Position numbers and translations under genes: made by a program | The notes under the pieces: model-generated | The model's database searches: none | Told to the model about the DNA's origin: nothing | The model's input: only the letters and a program-made list of their open reading frames with translations | From: Candidatus Poribacteria bacterium | Lineage (GTDB): Bacteria > Poribacteria > DTPJ01 | Direction: 5' to 3' | Assembly: GCA_011334435.1 (NCBI GenBank) | Contig: DTPJ01000429.1 | Coordinates: 1-11,336 of the forward strand | Length of the DNA: 11,336 nucleotides | Shown here: piece after piece, positions 1 through 7,681 of the stretch | Layout: each line of letters begins with the position of its first letter | How positions within the stretch are numbered: the first letter of the stretch is position 1

Positions 1-60
1 TATATTGTTTGTATTCAGTGTCTATTTTCCGAGTTATTCTGTGGTTAAATTATCTAAATT

Positions 61-126
61 ATCCTTGCCTTGACTTTGAATTGCATTCTTCTGATCTTTG
101 CCTAAAATTTGAATTACACTCTCAGA
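61..126. repeat. Two degenerate 33-bp tandem units
   Basis: Unit one (61-93) and unit two (94-126) align without gaps and match at 23 of 33 positions. Both share the cores CTTGCCT/TTTGCCT and TTTGAATT followed by a TCT-rich end. The 33-bp period is a multiple of three. Read on the minus strand, both units stay open in one frame and give GKDQKNAIQSQ and GKDSESVIQIL-like peptides, with the GKD and IQ positions conserved. The frame ends at a stop at 34-36 and has no ATG, GTG or TTG start, so I treat this as decayed repeat sequence and not a gene. It may be part of a dispersed intergenic repeat family, which cannot be tested from one window. Confidence 0.6.
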
Positions 127-137
127 GGAGTTTATTC

Positions 138-166
138 TTGATCTTATAAAAGGATTATGACATAAT
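138..166 (+). promoter_or_regulatory. Possible sigma-70-type promoter for the membrane-protein gene
   Basis: TTGATC (138-143) and CATAAT (161-166) are separated by 17 bases, the preferred spacing. They match the -35 and -10 consensus at 4/6 and 5/6 positions. They lie about 125 bases before the start codon at 292. In DNA this AT-rich such matches arise easily by chance and the organism's consensus is unknown, so support is weak. I found no -24/-12 sigma-54 element in 1-291. Confidence 0.2.
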
Positions 167-291
167 AAGAATATTATAAATCTACTAAATTTTGGGACAA
201 AAATGATAAAAGTTTATGTAGATGAAAAAATAAAGGAAAATAAAACAGCATTGGAATCTAATATTCTTTCCTTTTCAATAAAACATCAAAA

Positions 292-2238
292 ATGTCAGGA
301 ACATCATTAAAAGCCATATTAATAGGTATTTTGTTTGTGATCGCAGTCTGTTTAATCGTATCCTATGCAGAGCTTGTGATCATGCACATACAGATCGGTT
401 TCCTCCAATTCCCTCCTGTTGTTATTGGGCTTTTCTTTTTTCTTTTTGTGACAAACAATCTCTTACAAAAGACATCAAAAAAACTTGGATTATCACCGCA
501 AGAGATGATGACAATATATTGTATGATGCTTGTTGCATCTATGATAACTTCTCGTGGACTTATGGAAAAGCTCATTCCCGCGCTTGTTGCAGTAAATTAC
601 TATTCTAATGAAACTAACGGCTGGGTTGATCTTTTCTACCCACATATAAAGGATTGGCTTGTGCCTTTTGATCCCACAAAAGGTGCATTGCAAAAGGTAT
701 CTATCAATTTTTACGAAAAATTAGAAAACTGGCAATCTGTGCCTTGGAATAAATGGCTTACTCCTTTACTAACATGGGGTGGATTAGCTCTGATAATATT
801 TTTCGGCTTTCTATGTCTTGCAACTCTAATTCGTAAACAATGGGTAGATAACGAAAAGCTATCTTTTCCGTTCGCACAATTTCCGCTTGAGTTTGTCAAA
901 GTAAGCGATACAGGGAGTTTTCTAAAAAATCGTCTTACTTGGATCGGTTTTGCTATTCCGGCTATTATTTTTGCCTTAAACGGTTTGCACAGAATAAATC
1001 CGCTTTTTCCTGAAATTCCTCTGGTATCATATCTAAATCAATATTTTAATGAAAGACCATTCAATAATATTGGTTATACTCCGCTTTATTTCTCGTTTGC
1101 TGGGATCGGATTTTTCTATCTTCTGCCAACACAATTATTGTTTAGCCTTTGGGTCTTTTTTATTCTTACAAGAGTCCAAAGCGTTATTGCAACAATTTTC
1201 GGTATGAGAATCTCTGAAATGCCATTATATCCTACGCAGTCATTTATCGGCTATCAAGTTGCAGGTGCTTATGTTGTGCTTGTTTGCTATCTTTTTTATG
1301 TAAGCATACCTCATTTTAAGCAAATTATAAAAAAGGTATTCAGAAATGACGCAGTTGATGATTCTAACGAGCTAATGCCTTATAGATTTGCATTTTGGGG
1401 ACTAATCATAAGTTTTATATTGACTGTTTTATGGTGTTATATGGCTGGAATAACGCTTTTATTTGCAGTATTTGAAATCGCTATATATATGTTCTTTGTC
1501 GCTATTGTGATGGCTAGAAGCACATCTGAATGCGGTCTGCTTATGACAGAAACATCGTTTAGACCAGTTGATATGTATTCTATGATCTTGCCTAAGGCTT
1601 CGCTTGGGGCGCAAACTTTAACGATTTTATCACTTTTTGACGCAGTTTGGACAAGAGATCAACGAGGTCTATTATTTACGGGATTTCTTGATGGATTGAA
1701 AATAGCTGACGGCGTCCAAATGCGGAGAAGGTCGTTATTATCAGTGTTTATAGTTGCTATATTGATCGCTTTATGTGTCTCTGCTGTTATACATCTATGG
1801 CTACCATATCATCGTGGGGCGTTGAACATGTATTCATACACGTATTGGGGAAATCCGCTTTGGGGCTTTCAGGATAACGCATCAGCAGTTGAAAGGGCAA
1901 GCGGACAAGATGCCTTATGGTCTATGTTTGCTTTTTTCATTGTAGGAATCGTTGTCGCGACATTTTTAGCGATTATGAGAACGCTTTTTTGGTGGTGGCC
2001 GCTCCATCCGCTTGGGTATGCACTTTCTGCATCATGGACAATGATCGTCTTTTGGTGTCCTGTATTAGTCGCATGGGCGATAAAACAACCAGTGATAAGA
2101 TATGGTGGAATGAAAGTTTATAAAAGACTTAGACCTTTCTTTCTTGGTATGATATTCGGCGAATTTAGCATGGCGGTTATATGGACTGTTATAAGTTGGA
2201 TATTTAATGTCCCTGCCCCTTTCTTTCCGTGGCCATGA
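292..2238 (+). CDS. Polytopic inner-membrane protein, DUF6785/DUF6784 family
   Basis: A 648-residue protein of unknown function with about a dozen hydrophobic segments. The clearest are near residues 7-30, 38-57, 157-180, 215-233, 265-292, 320-340, 366-388, 390-408, 483-503, 543-562, 575-598 and 615-640. The C-terminal third carries the features I associate with DUF6784: WWWPLHPLGYALS (567-579), a RYGG motif (603-606) and a PFFLGMIFGEF stretch (615-625). The N-terminal part matches DUF6785. The overall topology recalls OPT-type oligopeptide transporters, but no substrate can be assigned. No clear Shine-Dalgarno sequence precedes the ATG at 292. A downstream start would clip the first membrane segment, so 292 is kept. 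It is the only rightward gene, converges on the neighbouring operon and probably has its own promoter. The family assignment is from recognition of sequence character, not a search. Confidence 0.8.
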   Translation: MSGTSLKAILIGILFVIAVCLIVSYAELVIMHIQIGFLQFPPVVIGLFFFLFVTNNLLQKTSKKLGLSPQEMMTIYCMMLVASMITSRGLMEKLIPALVAVNYYSNETNGWVDLFYPHIKDWLVPFDPTKGALQKVSINFYEKLENWQSVPWNKWLTPLLTWGGLALIIFFGFLCLATLIRKQWVDNEKLSFPFAQFPLEFVKVSDTGSFLKNRLTWIGFAIPAIIFALNGLHRINPLFPEIPLVSYLNQYFNERPFNNIGYTPLYFSFAGIGFFYLLPTQLLFSLWVFFILTRVQSVIATIFGMRISEMPLYPTQSFIGYQVAGAYVVLVCYLFYVSIPHFKQIIKKVFRNDAVDDSNELMPYRFAFWGLIISFILTVLWCYMAGITLLFAVFEIAIYMFFVAIVMARSTSECGLLMTETSFRPVDMYSMILPKASLGAQTLTILSLFDAVWTRDQRGLLFTGFLDGLKIADGVQMRRRSLLSVFIVAILIALCVSAVIHLWLPYHRGALNMYSYTYWGNPLWGFQDNASAVERASGQDALWSMFAFFIVGIVVATFLAIMRTLFWWWPLHPLGYALSASWTMIVFWCPVLVAWAIKQPVIRYGGMKVYKRLRPFFLGMIFGEFSMAVIWTVISWIFNVPAPFFPWP

Positions 2239-2279
2239 TCTATGTCAAATTCAAAATCTGGAAAGCCATAGAGGCACAT

Positions 2280-2320
2280 AAAAAATTAAACATCAGACAT
2301 TGTCCAATAACCAGTGTTTA
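2280..2320 (-). terminator. Weak candidate terminator of the leftward operon
   Basis: The convergent gap 2239-2342 contains perfect 6-bp inverted arms, TAAACA (2287-2292) and TGTTTA (2315-2320), separated by 22 bases that could add a few further, partly wobble, pairs. On the minus strand the second arm is followed by AATTTTTT. The stem is AT-rich and the loop long, so intrinsic termination would be poor. On the plus strand no T-run follows, and I see no terminator for the rightward gene. Confidence 0.25.
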
Positions 2321-2342
2321 TCAATAAATAAATAAATTAGAG

Positions 2343-4244
2343 TTACGAATCATCACTGATAGACGTTTTATTATCAAGCAAATTATATTTTTCTAACTTC
2401 CGATACACAGTTGCTCTGTTTATACCTAATGCTTTTGCTGCCTTTTGGATATTGTTTCCAGTTATTTTAAGTGCATTGATTAAGGCTCTTCTCTCAATCT
2501 CATCAAGAGGCAATATCTCATTTTCCACTTTCTCGCTATCATCACTGACCTTTGTTTTTGGTTTATTGCTAATTGCAAGGACGCTTTGTGGAAGATTATC
2601 AACTTGCAAAACGCCAGATGTTTCAAGCAATACGCCTCTTTCAATTGCACTTTCCAATTCACGGACGTTGCCAGGCCAATTATATTTCATTAATAGCTCC
2701 ATAGCTTCGCTTGATATTACTGATATTGACTTGCCCGATTTTGCGGAGAATTTGCTTAAAAAGTGTTCCGCAAGCAATGGTATATCATCAATTCTTTCTC
2801 TCAGAGGTGGAATAACTATTGGAAATGCAGAAATTCGGTAAAAAAGGTCTTCACGAAACTTTCCACTCTTTATAGCTGAGTCTAGATCAGAGTTTGTGGA
2901 CGCAATAACCCGAACGTCAATTGGAATAGTGTTAAGTCCGCCGACACGTTGTATTTCTCTTTCTTGTAACACTCTTAGCAATCTAACCTGTAAAGAGGGT
3001 TGCATCTCTCCGATCTCGTCAAGCAATATGGTTCCGCCGTTAGCTTGCTCAAATCGCCCAATCTTTCGTGATATTGCACCTGTGAAAGCCCCCTTTTCAT
3101 GTCCGAAAAGTTCGCTTTCAATTAATGTCTCTGGAATTGCAGCGCAATTTACTGCTACAAAAGGTCCATTTTTTCTTGGACTGTTATAATGAATTGCCTT
3201 AGCTATTAGTTCTTTACCAGTGCCAGTTTCTCCTTGAATTAAGACAGTGATGTCGCTTTGTGACGCTTGATGAACAAGGGCGAAAACTTCTCTCATCTTC
3301 TTACTGTTTCCAATTATTTTATCAAATGAATACTCAGCTTCAAGTTCTGCACGCAGTCTGAATAGTTCAGCTTTCATCTGTTCAATCTCAATTTCTTTGG
3401 AAACATCACGATAGACCACGATACGACCAACTATGCTTTTATTAACGCCAAAAACGGGTGCAGTATAAAAATAGAGAATTTTGCGTTTAGGAGTTTTCTG
3501 CTCAATAATATCTTCAAAGACACTTTCAGGATTTGAAAAGAAAATTTCATTAGACATTACAAATTTATTTGGCTCCTGAAAGCAATTTTTTATATCATAT
3601 ATGGTCATATCTTTGATGTTTTTTTCATCTAAATCAAACATATCTAAACAACGTCTGTTGACAAAGAGAAAAGCTCCTGACAGATCAAACATCGCGATAG
3701 CTTCGCTTGTTGAGTTGAGAACAGTTTCAAGCCTTTGTTGATATAATTCTGACTCCATACCGACGTTCCACTTCTCAATAAGAGAGATCGTCATCTGTTG
3801 TATTTCTTCACGTGTGAACGGCTTCCTTATATAAAGTAGTTTGTCTAATAGGTCCATATCTTTGACTATCTCTGACAGTGGTTTATCGGTAAAGGCGGTC
3901 ATAATGACAATTTCTATGTCTTTATCTATCTCGCGTATTTTGCGAATTGTTTCTGCACCATCCCAACCCGGGGGCATCCTCATATCAACATAAGCAACTG
4001 CGATCGGCTCATTCTTCTCTAAAGCCTCTTTTACTTTATCATAAGCCTCTTTTCCACTTTTGGCGTGCAATATCTCTAATTCTGGAAGAAAGCTTTTATC
4101 GGTAATAGAGCCGAAAGTTTTTGCTAAATCAGTAGTGATCGGCTCGGATACCTCTGGTTTTAATGTCTCTTCAATATCTTGATGTATATAATCATCATCA
4201 TCTACGACAAGGATTCGGTTATTCCATCCACTTTTTAACTTCAT
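2343..4244 (-). CDS. NtrC-type sigma-54 response regulator: REC, PAS, AAA+, Fis HTH
   Basis: A cytoplasmic transcription activator of 633 residues. The receiver domain (about 9-150) has the acidic cluster DDDD (15-18), probable phosphoacceptor D87 in YVDMRMPPGWDG, T116 and K141 before a proline. Roughly 20 extra residues lie between the first helix and second strand. A PAS domain (about 168-285) follows, unusual for classical NtrC. The AAA+ domain (about 307-535) has Walker A GETGTGKE (338-345), an intact GAFTGA loop (385-390) that contacts sigma-54, Walker B TILLDEIG (405-412), FREDLFYR (463-470) and GNVREL (525-530). A Fis-type helix-turn-helix is at about 582-623. Its start is 22 bases after the kinase gene, with AAGGGA about 8 bases before the ATG. 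It is the probable partner of that kinase. Its target promoters are not evident here. Confidence 0.95.
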   Translation of the reverse strand: MKLKSGWNNRILVVDDDDYIHQDIEETLKPEVSEPITTDLAKTFGSITDKSFLPELEILHAKSGKEAYDKVKEALEKNEPIAVAYVDMRMPPGWDGAETIRKIREIDKDIEIVIMTAFTDKPLSEIVKDMDLLDKLLYIRKPFTREEIQQMTISLIEKWNVGMESELYQQRLETVLNSTSEAIAMFDLSGAFLFVNRRCLDMFDLDEKNIKDMTIYDIKNCFQEPNKFVMSNEIFFSNPESVFEDIIEQKTPKRKILYFYTAPVFGVNKSIVGRIVVYRDVSKEIEIEQMKAELFRLRAELEAEYSFDKIIGNSKKMREVFALVHQASQSDITVLIQGETGTGKELIAKAIHYNSPRKNGPFVAVNCAAIPETLIESELFGHEKGAFTGAISRKIGRFEQANGGTILLDEIGEMQPSLQVRLLRVLQEREIQRVGGLNTIPIDVRVIASTNSDLDSAIKSGKFREDLFYRISAFPIVIPPLRERIDDIPLLAEHFLSKFSAKSGKSISVISSEAMELLMKYNWPGNVRELESAIERGVLLETSGVLQVDNLPQSVLAISNKPKTKVSDDSEKVENEILPLDEIERRALINALKITGNNIQKAAKALGINRATVYRKLEKYNLLDNKTSISDDS

Positions 4245-4266
4245 AATTATTTCCCTTCATAAATCA

Positions 4267-5925
4267 TTATGTTACAGAAGATAGCGGAAAAACTGCTTGC
4301 ATTGTCGTTCCTTTACACAATCCTTCGCTTATTGCATTTATGTGTCCATTGCAAGTTTTAATAAAATTCGCTACTGAGTGAAGCCCTAACCCACTTCCAG
4401 ATTCTTTTGTCGTATAACCCGGTCTAAATATAGCTTCTAATTTATCTTTTTCAATGCCTATTCCATTATCAACAACTGATATTACTAAATTATCGTCATC
4501 AGCATAGCATTTGATATTAATAGATGGCTTGCTTGTATCTAAATCATTACTTTTTAACTTATAAAGGTCATCAATGGCTTCTATGGAGTTCTTCACGAGA
4601 TTTATCAACATTTGATGAAACTGGCTCTCTTGTATGAGTATCTCTTTTGGGGCTAATTCACAGTCTATTGATACCTCTATATTTCTTTTCTTTATGGATT
4701 CTTGAAGGACATTAATCGCATCATTAATTGCTTTTTGAAGATTTATCTGTTTACGATATATGCCTTTTCCACTTATCAATTTTTCTGTCCGAACAATGTC
4801 TGCTATATGCTGAGCTCTATCTCTAACTCTATTAACTATTTTAGTCAATTCTTCCTCTTGTTTTTCAAGATCATCTGACAAAGCTAAAATAAACGGAACG
4901 ACTTTCTGTCCTTGCGGATCATTGGTTATATAGCTAATAAAATCATCTTGATGTGCTTTTACTGCGTTTGCTAATGACGAAATATATCTTGTCAGTCTCT
5001 TATTAGACAAAATCTCTTGAAGTGTTCCAATCCCAGTAGTGACGCTATTAATAGCATTGCCAATATTATGAATTAATGTATCAACTGTTTCTATTCTGCC
5101 AAGTGCGTAAGCTTGGGCGAGCATCTCATCGCTCTTTTTCAACTCAGTTATATTCTCTAATGCAATTCCAATTTGATTTGCAGGCATTCGGAAAATTCTT
5201 ATCCTAAAACTTCCCTCAAATCTTTCGTCTCTATACTCTAAATCATCTATTTCAATAGTTTCTCCATTATTTATAACGCTTAGGCATTTATCTATTAGTC
5301 CAAAACTATCTGCATTTAACCATACATCGCGGATCTCACTACCTCTATAATCGTTGATGTTTATATTAATCATTCGTTCTGCTGCGGGATTGCTATCAAT
5401 AAGTATGAATTTATCCTCTGGCACAAATTGATATATGAGCAAACCTGATGGAATTGCCTTGACAATATCAACTGATCTTTGGAACGAATCTCTTAGCGCT
5501 TCTTCTATCTGTTTATTTTCGGTAATATCCTCAACAAACCTTAGTATACGAATAACTTTTTCTGATTTACCTTTTATAGGGATAACCCTATCCTTCATCC
5601 ACCGAATTTCACCGTCGGGTCTTATAATTCTGTAATTTATCTCATATTCCTCGCCAAATTGTGTTTTTTCTATTTCTAATATCCTTTGTCTATCTTCCTG
5701 ATGGATGTAATGAAACCATAATTTAGGATTTTGATAAAGTTTTTCACAACTCCGTCCGAATATTCGCTCAAATGAAGGACTGACGTAAAAGACTTTATCT
5801 AAATTTGCAGAAAAAACACAAAGAATCGCAGGTATAACTTCGGATATTTGGTAAAAAAAATCACCTAAATTCTCCTGTTCTTCATCTAACTCAATAGAAT
5901 CTGAAAATCTAATCAAGTTATCCAA
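4267..5925 (-). CDS. Soluble PAS-PAS sensor histidine kinase
   Basis: A 552-residue kinase with no membrane segment or signal peptide, so it should sense an internal signal or partner. The first PAS domain is about 28-138, with the PDGEIRWM and FVEDITENKQ features of PAS_3/PAC. The second PAS is about 145-264, ending ALENITELKKSDEML. The phosphoacceptor region is LIHNIGNAINS (284-294), with H286 the likely site. This HNIGNA-type box differs from the usual HExxxP HisKA motif, and about 100 mostly helical residues separate it from the ATPase. The ATPase domain keeps the N box (MLINLVKNSIEA, 439-450), DNGIG (486-490), FRPGYTTK (500-507) and GSGLGL (510-515), so it should be active. The start is TTG at 5925, chosen because a strong Shine-Dalgarno sequence sits just before it, overlapping the stop of the preceding gene. 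It precedes the response-regulator gene by 22 bases. Confidence 0.93.
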   Translation of the reverse strand: MDNLIRFSDSIELDEEQENLGDFFYQISEVIPAILCVFSANLDKVFYVSPSFERIFGRSCEKLYQNPKLWFHYIHQEDRQRILEIEKTQFGEEYEINYRIIRPDGEIRWMKDRVIPIKGKSEKVIRILRFVEDITENKQIEEALRDSFQRSVDIVKAIPSGLLIYQFVPEDKFILIDSNPAAERMINININDYRGSEIRDVWLNADSFGLIDKCLSVINNGETIEIDDLEYRDERFEGSFRIRIFRMPANQIGIALENITELKKSDEMLAQAYALGRIETVDTLIHNIGNAINSVTTGIGTLQEILSNKRLTRYISSLANAVKAHQDDFISYITNDPQGQKVVPFILALSDDLEKQEEELTKIVNRVRDRAQHIADIVRTEKLISGKGIYRKQINLQKAINDAINVLQESIKKRNIEVSIDCELAPKEILIQESQFHQMLINLVKNSIEAIDDLYKLKSNDLDTSKPSINIKCYADDDNLVISVVDNGIGIEKDKLEAIFRPGYTTKESGSGLGLHSVANFIKTCNGHINAISEGLCKGTTMQAVFPLSSVT

Positions 5926-5928
5926 TGA

Positions 5929-5936
5929 CCCTCACC
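5929..5936 (-). promoter_or_regulatory. Ribosome binding site supporting the TTG start of the kinase
   Basis: On the minus strand GGTGAGGG ends 3 bases before the TTG at 5925; its GGTGAG core is 5 bases away. It overlaps the TAG stop (5938-5936) of the dockerin-peptidase gene, which suggests translational coupling. It is the best ribosome-binding match in the operon and the main reason for accepting the unusual start codon. Confidence 0.6.
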
Positions 5937-7681
5937 TACCTTAATATTTTACTGAGCATTATGAGATCAATTATATTTACTATTCCATCTCCATTTATAT
6001 CGTATCCATTTGACTTTTTTCCAAAGTGCGAAATTAATGACTCAATATCATGATGGTCTATTTTACTATCTCCATTAACATCATAGGGATTTGATACATT
6101 AACGCCATTATTTAAGTAGATTGAATGTAACTCCATAATTTGACCATAATTATTATTTATCCAATGTTTCCAGAACTCTATTATGTCATTTGGCTTATAC
6201 TTAGAAACAACGTCCCACAGCTTTTCAAGACTGCCATTTATATCATCATCATCATCAACGCCCAAACTCTCGTCTATACTTTTATCTGTGTCTGCTATAT
6301 CCCATAAAATACTTGCAATAGCCCCTTCTACTACCTCTCCCTGTTTATTTACTCCATTATCACCTTTCCACCAGCTATTATATTCAATATTAGTTATATT
6401 TGGATCAATATATTTGGTAATATTGGATGCGTTATCATCAACGAGTGCCTCAAAAAATTCCGCCCAGCCTTCACGCATAGCAAAACCCTTATCAGATATT
6501 GAGTTTACAGTGTGAGACTCAAAATAAACCGTCTTTTCTGGTAGATCATAATAGTTATAGTTATATAAAGCTGTCATGACCGAATGTCCATATTCATGCA
6601 ACATTGATGTCCTAACCCATTGTCTATTGACAGCTATGTTTATACATTCATTATATATATCTCCCTTAAAAGGTTTGTATAAATAACTATAATAAGATAC
6701 ATCGTTTTGATATGGATATTTGACACTGATCTTCTTTCTACTCCAATTTAACCTATCTATAAGAAAATCATAGGCGGAAACAATCGTATTAAATATATGA
6801 GCTAAACCACGATATTGGTTAGATTCATTCATACAATAATCGCAGTTTACTGATCCCGACGATATACCTTTAATAATTGGAGCGTTACATTCATATATTT
6901 TATTAGCATTATCTACAAGTTTCAATATATCATTTTCAAAAACGATGTTCATTTGAATATCATGCGTTTTTTGTGAGTTATCAAGAGAGATGTTATCAAA
7001 GACATAAAATCCATCGTTATCTGTTGCCCCTGTTGCAATAAATGTCCGTTTGTCCGACACGATCTCATAAAGTTGAACTGTGACTTTCTTTATCGGCATT
7101 TCCTGAGATAAATTATCATCATAGTATTTTATATTGCCATATATTCTTAATTTTTCTTGTGATGGCATTTGTGTCTCAGGCGGGGCAAGATAACTTTTAA
7201 CCATCGTTGAAATGCCATTTCTCGCAGGTGTAAGGAAATCTACCTTATCATAAACTTGTGAGTTGATCTTATCGGTAACCAAATATACAAAAAAGTGTTC
7301 AGCAAAACGTCTTCCATCGGATAACTGGAAATAGACAGAAGCCTGTATTGCATAAGTTCCTTCCTGATCAATTCGTATTTTAGTTATATATTGTCTTAAT
7401 GATCCTTTAACAATTGAACTTTCCTTGAATATACGATCTCCTATTATTGAGATACCTTCGGGAACCCTGAACTTTATAACTACATCATAGCAATCATTGT
7501 CAAGAGTGTATAAATCTAAAATTACATCAGCACTTTGACCGATTAATGGCTTATTTGATAGATTAAGATTGCCTTTAAAGAATGTGGGAGTTGAACGGTT
7601 AAAATCCTCTGACATTAATGGCAAACAAAAAAATGATAGCATAGATAGCATAAATGTTGTGATATATAACTTTATTCTCAT
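5936..7681 (-). CDS. Secreted zinc-metallopeptidase-like protein with C-terminal dockerin
   Basis: A 581-residue exported protein. Residues 1-24 form a signal peptide (basic MRIK, then a long hydrophobic stretch). Residues about 30-135 look like an Ig-like beta sandwich. Residues about 178-250 resemble a carboxypeptidase-regulatory or prealbumin-like repeat (ATGATDNDGFYVFDNI). The catalytic segment has HEYGH (362-366) and, about 38 residues on, REGWAEFF (403-410), where E404 is a plausible third zinc ligand as in gluzincin-type peptidases. The C-terminus is a type I dockerin, with calcium-loop repeats DVNGDSKIDHHD (534-545) and DINGDGIVNIID (561-572). No cohesin or scaffoldin is in the window, so its docking partner is unknown. 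The start overlaps the end of the UROD-family gene by 4 bp (ATGA), indicating tight co-translation. The exact peptidase family is not recognised; activity is inferred from the motif. Confidence 0.82.
   Translation of the reverse strand: MRIKLYITTFMLSMLSFFCLPLMSEDFNRSTPTFFKGNLNLSNKPLIGQSADVILDLYTLDNDCYDVVIKFRVPEGISIIGDRIFKESSIVKGSLRQYITKIRIDQEGTYAIQASVYFQLSDGRRFAEHFFVYLVTDKINSQVYDKVDFLTPARNGISTMVKSYLAPPETQMPSQEKLRIYGNIKYYDDNLSQEMPIKKVTVQLYEIVSDKRTFIATGATDNDGFYVFDNISLDNSQKTHDIQMNIVFENDILKLVDNANKIYECNAPIIKGISSGSVNCDYCMNESNQYRGLAHIFNTIVSAYDFLIDRLNWSRKKISVKYPYQNDVSYYSYLYKPFKGDIYNECINIAVNRQWVRTSMLHEYGHSVMTALYNYNYYDLPEKTVYFESHTVNSISDKGFAMREGWAEFFEALVDDNASNITKYIDPNITNIEYNSWWKGDNGVNKQGEVVEGAIASILWDIADTDKSIDESLGVDDDDDINGSLEKLWDVVSKYKPNDIIEFWKHWINNNYGQIMELHSIYLNNGVNVSNPYDVNGDSKIDHHDIESLISHFGKKSNGYDINGDGIVNIIDLIMLSKILR

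Noticed and set aside
190..202. Small inverted repeat TTTTG-GGA-CAAAA upstream of the membrane-protein gene
   Set aside because: Five-base arms with a three-base loop in AT-rich DNA; no supporting operator or terminator context.
34..213. Minus-strand open frame through the 33-bp repeats
   Set aside because: About 59 sense codons between stops with no ATG, GTG or TTG start. Described as repeat sequence instead.
1..291. Search for a sigma-54 promoter that the linked regulator might control
   Set aside because: No TGGCAC-N5-TTGC-like element was found on the plus strand before the membrane-protein gene.
203..310. A 35-codon plus-strand ORF (MIKVYVDEKIKE...) overlapping the start of the membrane-protein gene by 19 bases
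   Set aside because: No ribosome-binding site, no recognisable family, and short AT-rich ORFs of this size are expected by chance. A leader or coupling peptide is possible but unsupported.
2452..3189. Plus-strand ORFs of 97 and 129 codons inside the response-regulator gene
   Set aside because: They lie antisense to the strongly conserved AAA+ and Fis coding sequence and have no recognisable product; they are shadows of the real frame.
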